NCBI GenBank assembly: GCA_019120475.1
Contig: DWVA01000290.1
Coordinates: 1 to 19,992 of the forward strand
DNA from: Candidatus Blautia intestinipullorum
GTDB lineage: Bacteria; Bacillota; Clostridia; Lachnospirales; Lachnospiraceae
Reading direction: 5' to 3'
Length of the DNA: 19,992 nucleotides
Shown here in pieces: positions 1 to 6,854 of the stretch. The notes under the pieces were generated by a model. It saw only the letters and a program-made list of their open reading frames with translations, was not told the DNA's origin and made no database searches. The translations under genes and the position numbers were made by a program. Each line of letters begins with the position of its first letter. Within the stretch, counting starts at the first letter, position 1.

Positions 1-155
1 TTTTCACGCTTTTCAAGGTGGAAATAAACTTTTCACTTCAGCACTTTGTTCTTTCCTGTTATTATAGTAGACACATGATATTCGAGTGCATCATCTCGTT
101 CTGTTTTGCAGGGCAATTAACTGAATAAAGACTCATTTTTCAAGGAGGAAATGCA

Positions 156-659
156 ATGTTTCGTGAAATGCGCAGAAAAAAACAACTGCTTTCGCAAAAG
201 GAATGTGAAACCATATTAACAGAGGAAACTTCCGGAGTCCTTGCTCTGGCCGGAGACGATGACTATCCCTACGCGGTTCCCATCAGCTATGTATATGACG
301 GAGGAAAAATATTTTTTCACAGCGCAAAGTCAGGGCACAAACTGGACGCCATCCGCAGAAATCCCAAAGCTTCTTTCTGTGTCATCAGCCAGGATCTTAT
401 CGTTCCGGAAGAATATACCACTTACTTCCGAAGCGTAATTGCTTTCGGCAGAATACGTGTCCTGGAAGAAGACAGTGAAAAAAGGGACGCTATTGAAAAA
501 CTGGCCGCAAAATACTCTCCCGGTGAAACTGCTGAAGATCGCACACAGGCCATTGAACGGGAATGGAAGCCGCTGTGTATGCTGGAAATGACAATCGATC
601 ATCTCACCGGAAAAGAAGCTATTGAACTGGTCCGGAAAAAGAAGCAGGATTCCCTGTAA
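156..659 (+). CDS. Pyridoxamine 5'-phosphate oxidase-like flavoprotein (NimA-type)
   Basis: A 167-residue cytoplasmic protein of the split-barrel FMN-binding family that includes PNPOx and the 5-nitroimidazole reductases NimA-J. The NimA-like signature is visible: the N-terminal MRRKKQLL segment, a strand pair around residues 26-50 (SGVLALA, YPYAVPISYVYD), then FFHSAKSGHKLDAIRRNPKA at 53-72 with the two conserved histidines (55 and 61). Length matches the family (about 150-170). The ATG follows AAGGAGG with good spacing, and the gene ends before a strong hairpin terminator, so it is probably monocistronic. Family members bind FMN or a similar cofactor and reduce small electrophiles, but most are functionally uncharacterised. 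Nitroimidazole resistance cannot be claimed from sequence alone. It is not a biosynthetic PdxH: the C-terminal PNPOx dimerisation region is absent. Confidence 0.85.
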   Translation: MFREMRRKKQLLSQKECETILTEETSGVLALAGDDDYPYAVPISYVYDGGKIFFHSAKSGHKLDAIRRNPKASFCVISQDLIVPEEYTTYFRSVIAFGRIRVLEEDSEKRDAIEKLAAKYSPGETAEDRTQAIEREWKPLCMLEMTIDHLTGKEAIELVRKKKQDSL

Positions 660-697
660 AAGCAGGAATTTCTTCCGCCGGACTTTTGTACAGCAAA

Positions 698-744
698 GCT
701 GCCGCCTCGCCCGGAAATATCCGGACAGGCGGCAGTTTCTTGTT
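698..744 (+). terminator. Intrinsic terminator after the PNPOx-like gene
   Basis: A long GC-rich hairpin. CTGCCGCCT (699-707) pairs with AGGCGGCAG (727-735), and an inner CCGGA/TCCGG stem flanks a short AT loop near 716-720. The T-rich stretch TTTCTTGTT follows on the + strand. The opposite strand has only a poor T run, so it acts mainly on the rightward gene, although the leftward membrane-protein gene also ends nearby at 795. Confidence 0.8.
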
Positions 745-794
745 ATTTATAAAATGATGATCTCATTTCAGGCAGTCCCTGTTTTTATACTTGA

Positions 795-1415
795 TCAGTC
801 CATAAATTCCCGTATGATCTCCCGCATGATCTCTTCTTCCTCTGGACTGAGCATCTTGCTGAAATGGCTTCCCGTGGCCGCAGTCTGCCGGATGCTGGCC
901 GTGATATGCTCCACCATTTCCTCCCGTAGCGCCGGATCTGTTTTCCGTGACGAAGCCGCCGGAGTAAACTTACGCGCCGCAGGGGGATCCTCATTCCTGG
1001 TCTTCGCCTGCTGGATATAATCCGCCAGAGAATTCATCACCAGTTCTTCCCTGTAAGTAAAATCAAGGGCCTGCCTCAAAAGAAGCAGGACAATGGGAAC
1101 AGCCGTCCCCACATAGAGATACTGCAGAGGAAGCCCTGCGCTCTGCTCTGTCCTGGAGTTAAAGAACAAAGCCAGTCCCAGGCAGCCTACCGCCAGAAGA
1201 GAAGGAAGCCACACCAGCAGATTCATCCTGCCCAGAAGCCTGTCTCTTGTTCTCCAGAGATTCAGCCATTTCTCCTTAAGATTTACCGCCGCTTTTGTTT
1301 TTCTCATAGCTCTTCTGTAGGCAAGATGTTCCGCAAGCATCCCTACTGCTCCCGCTGTTCCCAGAACAGCCATCAGATAGAGCAGTATGTGCAGCTCCAT
1401 AACTTTTTCCAGCAT
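795..1415 (-). CDS. Unrecognised three-helix membrane protein
   Basis: A 206-residue protein that I do not recognise. It has three probable membrane helices at about residues 7-29, 66-86 and 95-115. A basic stretch (YRRAMRKTKAAVNLKEKW) lies between helices 1 and 2. After helix 3 comes a hydrophilic, charge-rich tail of about 85 residues, with a proline/alanine linker (about 140-155) and an acidic C-terminus (SPEEEEIMREIIREFMD). The ATG is preceded by GGAGG at about 5-bp spacing. It is the next leftward gene after the alpha-galactosidase, but a 268-bp gap holding a palindromic repeat element separates them, so co-transcription is uncertain. No catalytic motif or lipobox is visible. The layout would suit a scaffold or accessory membrane protein; that is only a guess. 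Confidence 0.7.
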   Translation of the reverse strand: MLEKVMELHILLYLMAVLGTAGAVGMLAEHLAYRRAMRKTKAAVNLKEKWLNLWRTRDRLLGRMNLLVWLPSLLAVGCLGLALFFNSRTEQSAGLPLQYLYVGTAVPIVLLLLRQALDFTYREELVMNSLADYIQQAKTRNEDPPAARKFTPAASSRKTDPALREEMVEHITASIRQTAATGSHFSKMLSPEEEEIMREIIREFMD

Positions 1416-1437
1416 GATCCCCTCCTTGATTCCGTTG

Positions 1438-1495
1438 CTGACTTATCAGTTGAAAATGAATGCTCCCTCCGGTCGCGCTCATTTTCCTGCTGATA
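1438..1495 (+). repeat. 58-bp direct repeat, copy 1
   Basis: Identical over 58 bp to 1572-1629. The unit contains its own inverted repeat: GAAAATGA near the left end pairs with TCATTTTC near the right, around a GC-rich loop. This copy diverges after CTGATA, whereas copy 2 continues into the full terminal repeat. Confidence 0.9.
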
Positions 1496-1571
1496 CCCCA
1501 TGCTTCGCATGGCATGATGTGGAATCCAGGCGCTTCGCGTCTGACGCACTTCGTGCTTGCTGATTCCACAT

Positions 1572-1629
1572 CTGACTTATCAGTTGAAAATGAATGCTCC
1601 CTCCGGTCGCGCTCATTTTCCTGCTGATA
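1572..1629 (+). repeat. 58-bp direct repeat, copy 2
   Basis: Exact second copy of the unit at 1438-1495, 134 bp downstream in period. Together with the following GTCAG it forms a complete hairpin whose 12-bp outer arms are 1572-1583 and 1624-1635. Confidence 0.9.
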
Positions 1630-1683
1630 AGTCAGATTATACGCTATAGAGAGGGCTGGGAAAAGAAAAATCGTTCGTCAAAT

Positions 1684-3948
1684 TCATACATATTTCGCCT
1701 CGCCGTCAAATGAAAGGCCGTTGTCTTTTGCCTTCAGAATGTATATCCTGGATTCAAAATCCGTACAGAGGGCGCTTCCTGCCGGAAGCTCTCCCGCGCT
1801 GCCGTCCGTAGTGATCAGGCCGTAATTCATCAGCTCGTCGCCATAATTTTCCGTCCCGTTATAAATGTTTTCATAAAGAAGATCAGGATTTAATCCCTGA
1901 AGACGCACGCGGCTGTAAGGCTGATTTGAACCGTTCAGCACACGATAATAACCTACCAGGGCTGTTTTCTGGTCCTCGCTGACCGTCATCCACACTGTCT
2001 CGTTTCCTTCAAAGGGACTTTTTATTCTGTAGAAGGTTCCAAACTGCAGCAGCTCTCTGTATTCCTTCATAAAAACGATCTGCTTTTTCACCTCTTCCAG
2101 TTCTTCCTCCGGCAGACGGTTCAGATCCAGCTCGTACCCAAAGGTTCCGAAACAGGCCACATTCGCCCTGGTATGAAGAGGCGTGGTGCGGAATACCTGA
2201 TGATTCGGCACTACAGACACATGGCTTCCGATGCTGCTTACAGGATAGCACATGGAAGTTCCATACTGGATCTTCAGCCGCTCTACGGCGTCGGAATCGT
2301 CGCTGGCCCACCCCTGGGGCGCATAATAAAGCAGACCCGGATCAAACCGTCCCCCTCCGCTTGCGCAGGATTCAAAGAGAACCTGTGGAAATTTCTTTGT
2401 CAGACGGTCGTAAAGATCGTACACCCCAAGGATATAACGGTGGAATACCTCTCCCTGTCTGTCCGGCGGAAGCGCGGCGCTGTAACATTCTGTAATGCTG
2501 CGGTTCATATCCCATTTGATATACGAGATCCTGGATCCGGAAAGAATTTTTTCCATCATTGCGTAAATACAGTCCACGACTTCTTTTCTTGAAAAATCAA
2601 GGACGTACTGATACCTTCCGTGAGATGTGTTTCTTCCCGGCGTCTGCAGGATCCAGTCCGGATGCTCCCGGTACAGATCGGAATCCTTGTTTACCATCTC
2701 CGGCTCAAACCAGAGGCCGAATTTCATTCCAAGAGCTTCTATCTTTTCAGAGAGCCCCCGGATCCCTTCCGGCAGACGCTCCCGATTTGCGTACCAGTCC
2801 CCCAGTCCTGCATGCTCACCGTTTCTTTTCCCGAACCATCCGTCGTCCAGCACAAAAAGCTCCACGCCGCACTCCCGGGCTTTTTCCGCAATCTTCAAGA
2901 GCTTTTCTTCCGTAAAGTTGAAGTAAGTAGCTTCCCAGTTATTAATAAGGATCGGTCTGGGACGGTCTCTCCAGAAGCCCCTTGCCAGTCTCCTTCCATA
3001 GAGATGGTGAAAGGTCTGGCTCATGCCGTTCAGCCCTTTGTCAGAATATACTGCAACTGCCTCGGGAGTCTGAAACTCTTCTCCCGGCTCCAGCTTCCAG
3101 TCAAATCCATCCGGATGGATTCCTGCGGTCACACGGGTAACGTCATGGGTGTCCACTTCCGCCTGTATCCGGAAATTCCCGCTGTAGATCAGGCTGATGC
3201 CGATCACCTCTCCGGCTCCCTCTGTGGCATTTGAACGTTTCAGCGCTACAAAAGGATTCTGTTCATGGGAGGAGTTTCCCCGCCTGCTGTCCACAGCGGT
3301 GGTCCCCTGCTCCAGGATCCGTTTTTTTACATAGCGCTCCCTGGCCCACGCGCCGGAAAGCTGCATCCATATGTAATCCTTATCGGGAAGATCAAGATTC
3401 AGGCTCATGGCAGTAAGCAGATGGAGATTCTCCGATCCTTCGTTGCGCAGACAGGCGCTTCTGGCAACCGCCGCCTCACTGGCAAAAATAGTGTACAGAA
3501 GTTCCAGGCGGCAGCCTGTAAGCCCGTCACGCAAAAAGATTTTCAGAGTTTTGGCTTCTTTTCCTGATTCCGTATATGTGGCCGGAAGTCCCTTAAGCTC
3601 CGGCTTCCCTTCTGTGATCTCGTATCCTTCATACCGGAAATCCGTGATACGGCTTCCGTTTTCCTGCAGGATCTCTACTGCGGGATGGCGGTAATCAGTG
3701 CTTCCATACACCGGATATTCCTGGCGGATATGCTCCAGAGAAAAAGTCCGGTCGTTTTCAAACACATAAGAAGTCATCGGACGCCCATACTTTTCCACAA
3801 GATAAGAAAAATCCGCTTTGTCATGGATCTTCTTTCCAAAGTAAAGCTGCCCCATATGTCCGTTTTCCAAAACGCACATCAGATAACTGATCTTGTCATT
3901 GTACAAATGAAAAGTTTTTGTCTCTTCATGGAAAATGATCTCTGTCAT
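1684..3948 (-). CDS. Alpha-galactosidase, glycoside hydrolase family 36
   Basis: A 754-residue enzyme that hydrolyses terminal alpha-1,6-galactosides such as raffinose-family oligosaccharides and melibiose. It shows the GH36 order: an N-terminal beta-sandwich (about 1-320), a TIM barrel (about 325-640) and a C-terminal beta domain. Barrel motifs include FVLDDGWFGKR near 365-375, the nucleophile Asp480 in YIKWDMNR, the sugar-binding loop ESCASGGGRFD (526-536), and GWASDDSDA, where Asp550 is the expected acid/base; the 70-residue spacing fits the family. Length is typical (about 720-750). There is no signal peptide, so it acts in the cytoplasm on imported sugars, yet no sugar transporter or regulator is in the window. 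The ATG follows AAGGAGAG. It lies 97 bp downstream of the truncated response regulator with no clear terminator between, so it could be the distal gene of the wall-synthesis transcript or have its own unseen promoter. Confidence 0.95.
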   Translation of the reverse strand: MTEIIFHEETKTFHLYNDKISYLMCVLENGHMGQLYFGKKIHDKADFSYLVEKYGRPMTSYVFENDRTFSLEHIRQEYPVYGSTDYRHPAVEILQENGSRITDFRYEGYEITEGKPELKGLPATYTESGKEAKTLKIFLRDGLTGCRLELLYTIFASEAAVARSACLRNEGSENLHLLTAMSLNLDLPDKDYIWMQLSGAWARERYVKKRILEQGTTAVDSRRGNSSHEQNPFVALKRSNATEGAGEVIGISLIYSGNFRIQAEVDTHDVTRVTAGIHPDGFDWKLEPGEEFQTPEAVAVYSDKGLNGMSQTFHHLYGRRLARGFWRDRPRPILINNWEATYFNFTEEKLLKIAEKARECGVELFVLDDGWFGKRNGEHAGLGDWYANRERLPEGIRGLSEKIEALGMKFGLWFEPEMVNKDSDLYREHPDWILQTPGRNTSHGRYQYVLDFSRKEVVDCIYAMMEKILSGSRISYIKWDMNRSITECYSAALPPDRQGEVFHRYILGVYDLYDRLTKKFPQVLFESCASGGGRFDPGLLYYAPQGWASDDSDAVERLKIQYGTSMCYPVSSIGSHVSVVPNHQVFRTTPLHTRANVACFGTFGYELDLNRLPEEELEEVKKQIVFMKEYRELLQFGTFYRIKSPFEGNETVWMTVSEDQKTALVGYYRVLNGSNQPYSRVRLQGLNPDLLYENIYNGTENYGDELMNYGLITTDGSAGELPAGSALCTDFESRIYILKAKDNGLSFDGEAKYV

Positions 3949-4045
3949 ATGTGTCTCTCCTTTTCAAAGAAATTTTTACAATAAAGTATTCTTCCTCTTT
4001 CTCCGCCGATATTCTTCTTTCCTGTATTCTCAAGTCCTGTCAGTT

Positions 4046-4270
4046 TCAAAAGATCACCGGAACACCTGATATTTTTCCGATCACCTGTTCTCCCGAAAGC
4101 CCCGGCAGCATCAGATCCAGAAGGACAAGATCCGGTTTCTGCCGTTCAAACAGCAACAGGGCCTCTGTGCCCGAATAGGCACGGAGAACCCTGTATCCCT
4201 CCTGCGACAAAGCTTTTTCCAGCATATCTCCAATATAAAGGTCATCATCTACCACTGCAACCGTATACAT
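4046..4270 (-). pseudogene. Truncated response regulator (receiver domain fragment)
   Basis: A 74-residue fragment of an OmpR-type response regulator. It retains the acidic pocket (VVDDD, residues 6-10), the phosphoacceptor Asp52 in LVLLDLMLPG, and the start of strand beta-4 (GVPVIF), where TGA intervenes. The conserved Thr/Ser of beta-4, the Lys of beta-5, helix alpha-5 and the whole DNA-binding domain are missing. The 97 bp before the next gene contain further stops and no recognisable remainder in any frame I checked, so this looks like a deletion rather than a single frameshift. A good RBS (AAAGGAG) and ATG remain, so the stub may still be translated. It follows murF by 39 bp. A functional single-domain regulator is unlikely because the fold is incomplete. 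Confidence 0.75.
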
Positions 4271-4309
4271 AGCTGTACTCCTTTATCAGCCGTATTGTCC
4301 TCTTATACG

Positions 4310-5686
4310 TTAACACTGCATTTCTTCCAGCGCTTTTACTACCTCCTCGAACTTCATAAAGTGGGAGGCTTTTACCAGGACAGTATCTCCCTTTTGAACA
4401 TAACGGCTCAGATTTTTCAGAAGACTCTCCCTGGTTTCCTCATAAAACACAGGGAATTCCGGGTTTTTCTCACGGGCTGCCTCCGCTATATGGCGGGCGA
4501 GGCTGCCGGCGCACACACAGGCGTCGATGCCGCAGGACGCGGCGTGAGCACCCACTTCTCTGTGAAGAGCCGCCTCATTTTCGCCCAGCTCTCCCATATC
4601 TCCCAGAATCGCTACCCGCCGTCCCGCTCCGTCATGAAGTACGTCAAGGGACGCCTTCATAGACATGGGATTGGCGTTGTAGCAGTCGTCCACAATCAGA
4701 AGGCTGTCTGTCTCTATCATATGGAACCGGCCGCTGATAGACTCCAGGCTCTCGATCCCCTTTTTGATCTCATCCAGGGTCAAGCCGTAAATCCTTCCTA
4801 CCGCCGCTGCCGCCAGAGCGTTGTAGATCATATGGATTCCGGGCATGGGAACAAGTACGGAAAAATCTTCCTCACCCAGATGGATCCTGCAGGAGACGCC
4901 CTTCAGTCCCCGGCTGACGATCTGATCTGCATAAACGTCACGGTTTTTGTCCAGTCCGAAAAATACCGGGCGGATTCCTTTATATTCCTCAATAGTACTC
5001 AGCTTATCGTCATCGCCGTTCAGTACAATATGGCCTTCCGGCTTTAAATACTGAAAAATTTCTGTTTTCGCCTTCAGCACTCCGTCACGGTCTCCCAGAT
5101 TTTCCAGATGGCAGGTGCCTATATTAGTAATTACACAGGTCTGCGGCTTCGCGATCTTCGCCAGCCGTGTCATCTCTCCAAAATCACTGATCCCCATTTC
5201 CAGAACTGCGATCTCATCTTCCTCACGCAGACGGAAAACGGTCAGCGGCAGTCCCAGCTCATTATTAAAATTTCCCTGGGTTTTCAGTGTCCTGTACTTT
5301 TCTTTCAGAACAGAAGCGATCACTTCCTTGGTGCTGGTCTTTCCCACGCTTCCGGTGATCCCCACCACAGGGATCTGAAGCTGTTCCAGATAAAACTCCG
5401 CAATATCCTTCACTGCCTGAAGGGAAGATTCCACCTGGATATAGGGGAATTCCGCACCCTCCAGCTCCCTCTCCGAAACAGAAGCCAGAGCGCCCTTTGC
5501 CATCACATCCGGAATAAATCTGTGGGCGTCCACCCGTTCTCCTACGATCGCCACAAAAAGAGCTCCCTCTTCCGCCTTCCGGCTGTCGGTGATAATGGAA
5601 GCCGCCTCCTGATCCAGAACATCTTCCGGGCCATGGTAAACGCCTTTGCACACCTTTACTATATTTCTTAAAGTCAGATTTTTCAT
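4310..5686 (-). CDS. murF: UDP-N-acetylmuramoyl-tripeptide--D-alanyl-D-alanine ligase
   Basis: A 458-residue cytoplasmic Mur ligase. It uses ATP to add D-Ala-D-Ala to UDP-MurNAc-tripeptide, the last soluble step of peptidoglycan precursor synthesis. The N-terminal substrate domain (about 1-105) contains TDSRKAEEGALFVAIVGE. The central ATPase has the P-loop GITGSVGKTST (109-119), the NNELGLPLT segment (141-149) and the Mur-ligase DDCYNANPMSM motif (333-343). The C-terminal Rossmann-like domain has ILGDMGELG. Length is standard (about 450-460). It lies 83 bp downstream of ddl, which makes the dipeptide MurF consumes. A possible extra promoter lies in that gap. Confidence 0.97.
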   Translation of the reverse strand: MKNLTLRNIVKVCKGVYHGPEDVLDQEAASIITDSRKAEEGALFVAIVGERVDAHRFIPDVMAKGALASVSERELEGAEFPYIQVESSLQAVKDIAEFYLEQLQIPVVGITGSVGKTSTKEVIASVLKEKYRTLKTQGNFNNELGLPLTVFRLREEDEIAVLEMGISDFGEMTRLAKIAKPQTCVITNIGTCHLENLGDRDGVLKAKTEIFQYLKPEGHIVLNGDDDKLSTIEEYKGIRPVFFGLDKNRDVYADQIVSRGLKGVSCRIHLGEEDFSVLVPMPGIHMIYNALAAAAVGRIYGLTLDEIKKGIESLESISGRFHMIETDSLLIVDDCYNANPMSMKASLDVLHDGAGRRVAILGDMGELGENEAALHREVGAHAASCGIDACVCAGSLARHIAEAAREKNPEFPVFYEETRESLLKNLSRYVQKGDTVLVKASHFMKFEEVVKALEEMQC

Positions 5687-5706
5687 AACGAAATCCTCAG
5701 CAGTTA

Positions 5707-5735
5707 TTTATACTAAAATTTTCCCGAACTGACAG
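5707..5735 (-). promoter_or_regulatory. Possible sigma-A promoter for murF
   Basis: Read on the minus strand: CTGTCA (5730-5735), a 17-bp spacer, then TATAAA (5707-5712), about 15 bp before the expected transcript start and just upstream of the murF RBS. The -35 matches consensus at 4 of 6 positions, so this is a weak call. It would give murF expression independent of the upstream genes. Confidence 0.3.
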
Positions 5736-5769
5736 GACAATAATGGCCTGCCAATATGCAGACTCATCT

Positions 5770-6804
5770 TTACCGGTACTTCTTCATCGATACCCGGATC
5801 AGTTCCTCACATAAGGACGGATAATCCATACCCAGCACCGCCGCCTCCTGGGGGATCAGACTGGTGGGGGTCATTCCCGGAAGGGTATTCGCCTCCAGAC
5901 AGTAGATCTTCTCGTCTTCCGTCACGATAAAATCAAGACGGGCGTAGCTCTCCAGGCCCAGCGCATGATACCCCTGCACCGCATAATTCTGAAGCCGTTT
6001 CGTCAGCTCGTCGGAAATGGGCGCCGGGCATGTCTCTTTTACCGCTCCCGGTTTATACTTATTCTCATAGTCGTAGAAGCCCTGGCATGGAACGATCTGA
6101 ACCACCGGATACGCCTGTCCGTCCACAACGGCGACAGTATATTCCGTGCCCTGGATAAACTCCTCCACAACCACCTCTTCTTCATAGGCAAATGCTTCAT
6201 CCAGAGCTTTTTCATATTCTTCCTGATCCTTCACAATATAAACGCCGATGCTTGAACCTCCGCAGCAGGTCTTTACCACTGCCGGAAACGACAGTCCCAG
6301 CTTAGACAGGTTTCTTTCTCTCTGCGCCGCTTTCATTGTCACTCCGCCCGGCACCGGCACGCCTTTCATCTGGAACATCCATTTTGTGACTCCCTTATCC
6401 ATAGCCATTGCGCTGCTGAGATAACCGGTGCCGGTATAACGGATCCCCATAAGGTCAAAAGCGGCCTGTACTCTTCCATCCTCGCCGTTGGCGCCGTGAA
6501 GTCCCAGGAAAACAATATCCGCTCTGCGGCACAGCTCCATCACATTTGGCCCGAAGAACTCTTTCCGTTCCTCTTTCAGCTTTTCAATCCCGGCATTAAA
6601 GCTTTTTATATATGCCGCCGCCGCGTCCACATCATATTCCTCGGGAAAAGGATCTTCCCAGTCCACCTCTTCCAGTCCGCAGAAAACGTCCACCAGTACT
6701 GCCTGATGGCCCTTTGCCCGCAGCCCGGTGCAGATTCCTGTTCCGGATACAATGGAAACATCCCTTTCTGTACTTGTTCCTCCTGCCAAAACAACAATTT
6801 TCAT
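5770..6804 (-). CDS. ddl: D-alanine--D-alanine ligase
   Basis: A 344-residue ATP-grasp ligase that joins two D-alanines for the peptidoglycan stem. Visible motifs: AGGTSTERDVSIVSG at 7-21 (N-terminal substrate loop), LGLHGANGEDGRVQ (100-113), the ATP loop CGGSSIGV (181-188), the omega-loop FYDYENKYKPG (243-253), and EANTLPGMTPTSL near 304-316 with metal ligands. The Tyr in NKY corresponds to the residue (Tyr216 of E. coli DdlB) associated with D-Ala-D-Ala rather than D-Ala-D-lactate products, so a vancomycin-resistance-type ligase is not indicated. The ATG follows GGGAGAG. It sits 50 bp after the YkuD-like gene and 83 bp before murF, its pathway successor. Confidence 0.96.
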   Translation of the reverse strand: MKIVVLAGGTSTERDVSIVSGTGICTGLRAKGHQAVLVDVFCGLEEVDWEDPFPEEYDVDAAAAYIKSFNAGIEKLKEERKEFFGPNVMELCRRADIVFLGLHGANGEDGRVQAAFDLMGIRYTGTGYLSSAMAMDKGVTKWMFQMKGVPVPGGVTMKAAQRERNLSKLGLSFPAVVKTCCGGSSIGVYIVKDQEEYEKALDEAFAYEEEVVVEEFIQGTEYTVAVVDGQAYPVVQIVPCQGFYDYENKYKPGAVKETCPAPISDELTKRLQNYAVQGYHALGLESYARLDFIVTEDEKIYCLEANTLPGMTPTSLIPQEAAVLGMDYPSLCEELIRVSMKKYR

Positions 6805-6854
6805 TTTCTTCTCTCCCTGAAAACGGGATTCCTTTCTTTGTCTCTTTCAAAATT

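Larger units (their letters stand above)
1438..1635. mobile_element. 198-bp MITE/REP-like palindromic intergenic element
   Basis: The element begins with CTGACTTATCAG (1438-1449) and ends with its exact reverse complement CTGATAAGTCAG (1624-1635), giving perfect 12-bp terminal inverted repeats. Inside are two identical direct copies of a 58-bp unit and a central segment bounded by an 11-bp inverted repeat (GATGTGGAATC 1516-1526, GATTCCACATC 1562-1572). Three small hairpins lie at 1498-1512, 1530-1540 and 1546-1556. It fills most of the gap between the alpha-galactosidase stop and the next leftward start. No transposase is encoded, so any mobility would need one supplied elsewhere. A structured RNA or terminator-like role is the alternative. 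Confidence 0.6.

Noticed and set aside
1438..1629. Two 58-bp repeats with a 76-bp gap as a possible CRISPR array
   Set aside because: Only two copies, repeat too long, unit itself palindromic, gap segment also palindromic, and no cas genes nearby.
4295..5047. Long open frame antisense to murF
   Set aside because: It lies wholly opposite a well-conserved gene, has no convincing RBS, and its translation shows no family-like motifs.
4310..5686. Possible Mur ligase other than MurF (MurE or MurC)
   Set aside because: The DDCYNANPMSM motif and pairing with ddl are characteristic of MurF; no MurE diaminopimelate motif is seen.
5770..6804. Vancomycin-resistance type D-Ala-D-lactate or D-Ala-D-Ser ligase
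   Set aside because: The omega-loop keeps the Tyr typical of D-Ala-D-Ala ligases, and no vanH, vanX or vanT-like genes are present.
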